Shown here piece after piece: positions 40,754 to 43,508 of a DNA stretch of 43,508 bases. How positions within the stretch are numbered: the first letter of the stretch is position 1; the number at the start of each line of letters is the position of its first letter. The translations under genes were made by a program, and so were the position numbers. Source of the DNA: Solirubrobacterales bacterium (lineage in GTDB: Bacteria > Actinomycetota > Thermoleophilia > Solirubrobacterales > 70-9); contig DATMZR010000024.1 of NCBI GenBank assembly GCA_035573435.1, positions 1-43,508 of the forward strand, in the 5' to 3' direction. Below the pieces are notes generated by a model. The model ran no database searches. It was given only the letters and a program-made list of their open reading frames with translations, and was not told the origin of the DNA.

Positions 40754-42249
40754 GCGTCGCCGAGCCGCTCAGGGAGGTGCTCGGCCTGCTGGGAGAGCCG
40801 CCCGGCCTGGTCCGAGAGCTGCTTCTCGAGTTGCTCGGGTTGTTCGCCTGATCGTTCGAGCTGATCGTCCACGAGCTGACCGGCGTTGTCCCCCGGGTCG
40901 CCGGGGTCCGTGAGAGCGTCCGTGCCAGGCGGGGTGCCCGAATCCGGGACGGGGTCTGGCTGGTCGTTGTGACTCGGCTGGTCGCCGCGACCCACGTCCT
41001 CGTCGGCGCTGGTTTCCGAGCCAGCCCTTGGCCGGCCATCACGCTGCCCTTCGCCTGGAGCGCGAAGCTCGGCACTCCTCCTCTCAGGCCCCTTGCTTGC
41101 GACGCCATGTGCACCTGCGCCAACGGCGGCGAGAGCTGTAACCGCGGGTGGCTCAGCGCTGGTGTCTCGGGGGTCCGTCAGGGACGAGCCCGCCACGATG
41201 CTCCCGGTCGCGGCGGTTGCGGCGAGCACCGCCAGCGCCTTGGCGGTCAGCGTCCCGCTCGCTACCGGCGCCTGGCTTCCGAGCGGTAACAGCGCCCGCT
41301 GGGGTGCACCGGAGACGATCGACCAAGTTGCGATTCCCCGGAAGCCGGAGTAGCAGCGGGTAAAGGCCTCGACCGCGTCCGGGTCGAGCCGGATACCCGC
41401 CTCTTCGTGGAGGATCCGAAAGACATCGCGGTGCCGCTTGGCGGGCCTGTAGGCGCGCGTTGAGGTGAGCGCGTCGAAGGTGTCGGCCACGGCGATGATT
41501 CGAGCGCCGAGTGGAATCTGGTCGCCGGAAAGCTGAGAGGGATATCCGGACCCGTCGAGCCGCTCATGGTGGTGGGCGACGATCTGCGTCAGCTCCTCGT
41601 CCCCGATCCGGCTGACCATCTCCGCCCCCACGGTGGCGTGAAGCTTGATCAAGCCGAACTCCTCTTCGGTCAGCGTGCCGGGCTTGTTGAGGATGACAAG
41701 TGGAACCGCGAGCTTGCCAACGTCGTGAACCGCGGCTGCCAGGCGGACCTTGGCCAGGTCGGCCGGCGGGACAGCGAGCTTCTTCGCGATCATCGTCGAG
41801 TACCGGGCCACTCGTCGGGAGTGCCCGTGCGTGTATGGATCGCGCGCCTCCAGAGCGCTGGCGAGCCTCTTCAGAGCCTTGACCTGCGCCTCGGGGTCGA
41901 GCTCGTCGCTCCGCTCGGGGGCGCCTGTGGTGTCGAGTCCGAGCAGCGCGGTGGCGTTGCCGAGATGTCCTTCCAGACGCCGACGCCGGAGCCAGCCCCA
42001 CAACATGAGGTCAGAGAACAGGAGGTCCCGGGATCCTGGACGGATCTCCCAAAGCATGCGCCCGGCGTAGGCGACCAGAAGCGAAACGAAGAGCCCGATG
42101 GCGAGAAGCGCGGCGAAGCCCGTGACCAGGCCGGTGGCCGCCATACCCCAGACCAGGGCCGCAGGGGCGAGCGTGACCGCTGCGGTTGCTGCGACGGCGT
42201 GTGGCAGGTACCTCAGTGATCCGGGAGTCGTGTCCTCCACGACACTCAT
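40750..42249 (-). CDS. Membrane HD-GYP phosphodiesterase-like protein with acidic tail
   Basis: A 499-residue protein. Two TM segments (about 18-65) come first, then a cytoplasmic HD-GYP domain: HGHSRRVARYS (141-151), HDVGKLAVP with H175-D176, ILNKPGTLTEEEF, and HHHERLDGSGYP (226-237). It would hydrolyse c-di-GMP to pGpG or GMP, opposing the GGDEF protein at the window start. A third hydrophobic segment (333-356) then puts the tail (357-499) outside; the tail is rich in Asp, Glu, Gln and Pro and ends in a heptad-like helix. The ATG 42249 is preferred because it begins just before the TM segments. Confidence 0.88.
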   Translation of the reverse strand: MSVVEDTTPGSLRYLPHAVAATAAVTLAPAALVWGMAATGLVTGFAALLAIGLFVSLLVAYAGRMLWEIRPGSRDLLFSDLMLWGWLRRRRLEGHLGNATALLGLDTTGAPERSDELDPEAQVKALKRLASALEARDPYTHGHSRRVARYSTMIAKKLAVPPADLAKVRLAAAVHDVGKLAVPLVILNKPGTLTEEEFGLIKLHATVGAEMVSRIGDEELTQIVAHHHERLDGSGYPSQLSGDQIPLGARIIAVADTFDALTSTRAYRPAKRHRDVFRILHEEAGIRLDPDAVEAFTRCYSGFRGIATWSIVSGAPQRALLPLGSQAPVASGTLTAKALAVLAATAATGSIVAGSSLTDPRDTSAEPPAVTALAAVGAGAHGVASKGPERRSAELRAPGEGQRDGRPRAGSETSADEDVGRGDQPSHNDQPDPVPDSGTPPGTDALTDPGDPGDNAGQLVDDQLERSGEQPEQLEKQLSDQAGRLSQQAEHLPERLGDA

Positions 42250-42321
42250 ATCGGCGTGCCCGGGTGGCTCCGCGAGCCGTGCGAGAGTCGGGGACCGGCT
42301 GCCGCTGGACGAACGGCTGAC

Positions 42322-42327
42322 TAGAGT
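42322..42327 (+). promoter_or_regulatory. -10 element TAGAGT, leaderless-type
   Basis: TAGAGT ends 7 nt before GTG 42335, without a Shine-Dalgarno. Confidence 0.55.
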
Positions 42328-42334
42328 CGAGGGC

Positions 42335-42787
42335 GTGCCGCAGCTCCAATTGGACCACGTCGCGGTCGCAGTGCGCTCGATCAAGTCCGCGCTGCCGCTC
42401 TACCGTGACGCCCTCGGGGGCGAGTACCTGATGGGGGGCGACATGGATGGAAGCTGGCGCTGGATTCAGCTGCGCTTTCCGGGCGGCAAGGTCGAGCTGT
42501 TGGAGCCGCTCGGAGAGGGCTTCCTATCGCGCTTTCTCGACCGCTACGGGGAGGGTTTACACCACATCACCTTCAAGACCGACGACATCCGAGAGGCAAT
42601 CGCAGGGCTGGAGCGCCGGGGGTACGAGCTGGTCGACGTCAAGATCGACAACCCGGACTGGAAGGAAGCCTTCCTGCGGCCGTCGATGGCGCACGGGACA
42701 CTGATCCAGATCGCCCAGTCCGCCCTGCCCGACGAGCAGGCGAAGAATCACCTGCGTCCCTCGAACCTCGAAGAGCTTCTCGGCTAG
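42335..42787 (+). CDS. VOC-superfamily protein, methylmalonyl-CoA-epimerase-like
   Basis: A 150-residue glyoxalase/VOC protein made of two beta-alpha-beta-beta-beta units. Metal ligands are expected at His in QLDHVAVAV, Glu in KVELLEPLG, and His in LHHITFKT. A final Glu is not obvious in the last strand (HGTLIQIAQ has Gln at that position). It resembles methylmalonyl-CoA epimerase by pattern, but ring-cleavage or lyase activity is equally possible. Leaderless-type GTG start. It is divergent from the HD-GYP gene, 85 bp away. Confidence 0.8.
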   Translation: MPQLQLDHVAVAVRSIKSALPLYRDALGGEYLMGGDMDGSWRWIQLRFPGGKVELLEPLGEGFLSRFLDRYGEGLHHITFKTDDIREAIAGLERRGYELVDVKIDNPDWKEAFLRPSMAHGTLIQIAQSALPDEQAKNHLRPSNLEELLG

Positions 42788-42815
42788 GGGACGGTGGGGA
42801 GGCGGCTAGGCGCCG

Positions 42816-43508
42816 CTAGCCGCCGAGCAGGCTTCCGGCCGTCGCGACGCTGGTCGCCGGGTCAGTCACCGGGACGGTGACGGCCGGAGGTTCCGGCGCG
42901 GCGTCGACGACCGTTGTGGTGTCGGCCACGGCCGTTGTGGTGTCGGGTGCCGGGCTGGGCGTCGAAGGCGGAGCGGGCTGGGGAGTGGGCTGGGTGGTCG
43001 GCGCCGGGGCGGGCGCAGATGGCGCCGGGGCGGATGGCGCCGTGACCTGCGGCGTGTCGCCGATGGGGGCGCTGGGGGCGCTCGGGGCCGGAGCCGGGGC
43101 CGCGCCGGCGCCCACTCCCTGGTCGACGGGAGCAGACGTCCCGGCGCCCTGACCGCCTCCACCGTTCCCTGAGCCGGCGCCGGTCCCAGCACCGCCGGCC
43201 AGATCGCCGGCGCCGTTCACGGCTCCGTCGACCGCACGGCCGACGTCCCCTGCGGGCCCGGCGAGGTTTGTGCCCGCGGCGCCGTCGACAGCCCGTACGG
43301 CATCCGTCAGCGCATCAGAGACCGAGGGCAGGGATGGGAGCAGGGGCACCAGCGGATCGAGCACTGGCACCAGCGGATCGAGCACTGGCACCAGCGGGTC
43401 GAGCACTGGCATGAGCGGACCCAGCACGGGCGCGAGGGGGTCGAGCACGGGGGAGAAGGGGTCGAGCGGTAGCGGCGGGGTGGGGATTGCGGGCGGGGTA
43501 AGGACGGG
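42816..43508 (-). CDS. Repeat-rich Pro/Ala/Leu protein, 5' end outside window
   Basis: The visible 230 codons are open to the window edge, so the start lies beyond. The N-terminal visible part is built of 7-residue units of the type PVLDPLV (about seven, some degenerate), encoded by 21-bp tandem DNA repeats. Then a helical segment (LPSVSDALTDAVRAVDG), a Gly-rich stretch, and a long Pro/Ala/Ser/Thr-rich tail end at SLLGG. This looks like an exported, cell-wall-spanning low-complexity protein, but the signal peptide is not visible. An internal GTG at 43448 could start a shorter form, though the repeat pattern continues beyond it. Confidence 0.55.
   Translation of the reverse strand, partial: PVLTPPAIPTPPLPLDPFSPVLDPLAPVLGPLMPVLDPLVPVLDPLVPVLDPLVPLLPSLPSVSDALTDAVRAVDGAAGTNLAGPAGDVGRAVDGAVNGAGDLAGGAGTGAGSGNGGGGQGAGTSAPVDQGVGAGAAPAPAPSAPSAPIGDTPQVTAPSAPAPSAPAPAPTTQPTPQPAPPSTPSPAPDTTTAVADTTTVVDAAPEPPAVTVPVTDPATSVATAGSLLGG
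43345..43470. repeat. Six tandem 21-bp units
   Basis: Units at 43345, 43366 and 43387 are identical or differ at one base; those at 43408, 43429 and 43450 are increasingly diverged. They encode the PVLDPLV-type peptide repeat. The in-frame period allows copy-number change without frameshift. Confidence 0.85.

Noticed and set aside
43345-43470. CRISPR-like array
   Set aside because: The 21-bp units are directly tandem with no spacers and lie in frame within a coding region.

Overview
The window is high-GC bacterial chromosome. Nearly every reading frame is open in some direction, so real genes were chosen by family motifs, start context and neighbour spacing. The content points to an actinobacterium: DUF385-type (F420-dependent) nitroreductase, a SigB/SigF-type sigma factor, a LigD-type polymerase, many GTG starts, and leaderless-looking promoters (TANNNT 6-10 nt before the start codon, no Shine-Dalgarno). 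A Thermoleophilia/Solirubrobacterales-like source is my inference from gene style. No rRNA, complete tRNA, CRISPR array, transposase, integrase or phage gene was seen.

Layout. 1-3.1 kb: C-terminal end of a GGDEF diguanylate cyclase, an MBL-fold hydrolase, a tRNA-fMet-like 3' fragment and a FUSC-type membrane protein. 3.1-7.7 kb: an OmpR-type two-component system flanked by two paralogous lipoproteins; all three transcription units carry 11-bp-phased CTYTCA-type direct repeats ahead of a -10, which looks like a self-contained envelope regulon. 7.7-12.1 kb, minus strand: methyltransferase, SRPBCC protein and a tiny coupled ORF, then a cold-shock cluster (DEAD-box helicase, Csp, coiled-coil protein, LPG-synthase-type membrane protein). 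12.3-16.4 kb: MpsC/DUF2294-like protein, CSLREA beta-helix secreted protein, a second Csp with a duplicated leader, a secreted protein and a DUF1330 protein.

16.4-25.4 kb: orphan LivK-type binding lipoprotein, FAD-linked oxidase plus methyltransferase, MFS exporter divergent from LtrA, DUF385 protein, a conserved unknown protein, and a TetR/cupin divergent pair with a clear operator. 25.4-28.7 kb, minus strand: a second two-component system flanked by two exported acidic proteins with NSGPGS-type tails. 28.9-35.8 kb: exonuclease III and LigD-type polymerase (DNA repair), GST, DHA2 exporter, RibD/DHFR-like protein, DUF2867 protein, TetR, and a sigma factor divergent from the TetR with two palindromes between them. 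35.9-43.5 kb: PhoD-like phosphatase, large secreted alpha/beta hydrolase, quinone-oxidoreductase-like protein, HD-GYP protein, VOC protein and a repeat-rich Pro/Ala/Leu protein running off the window end.

Themes are envelope sensing (two two-component systems, each bracketed by paired exported proteins), c-di-GMP turnover (GGDEF and HD-GYP at opposite ends), and stress response. A 37-bp palindromic repeat occurs four times in the same orientation, at gene boundaries.
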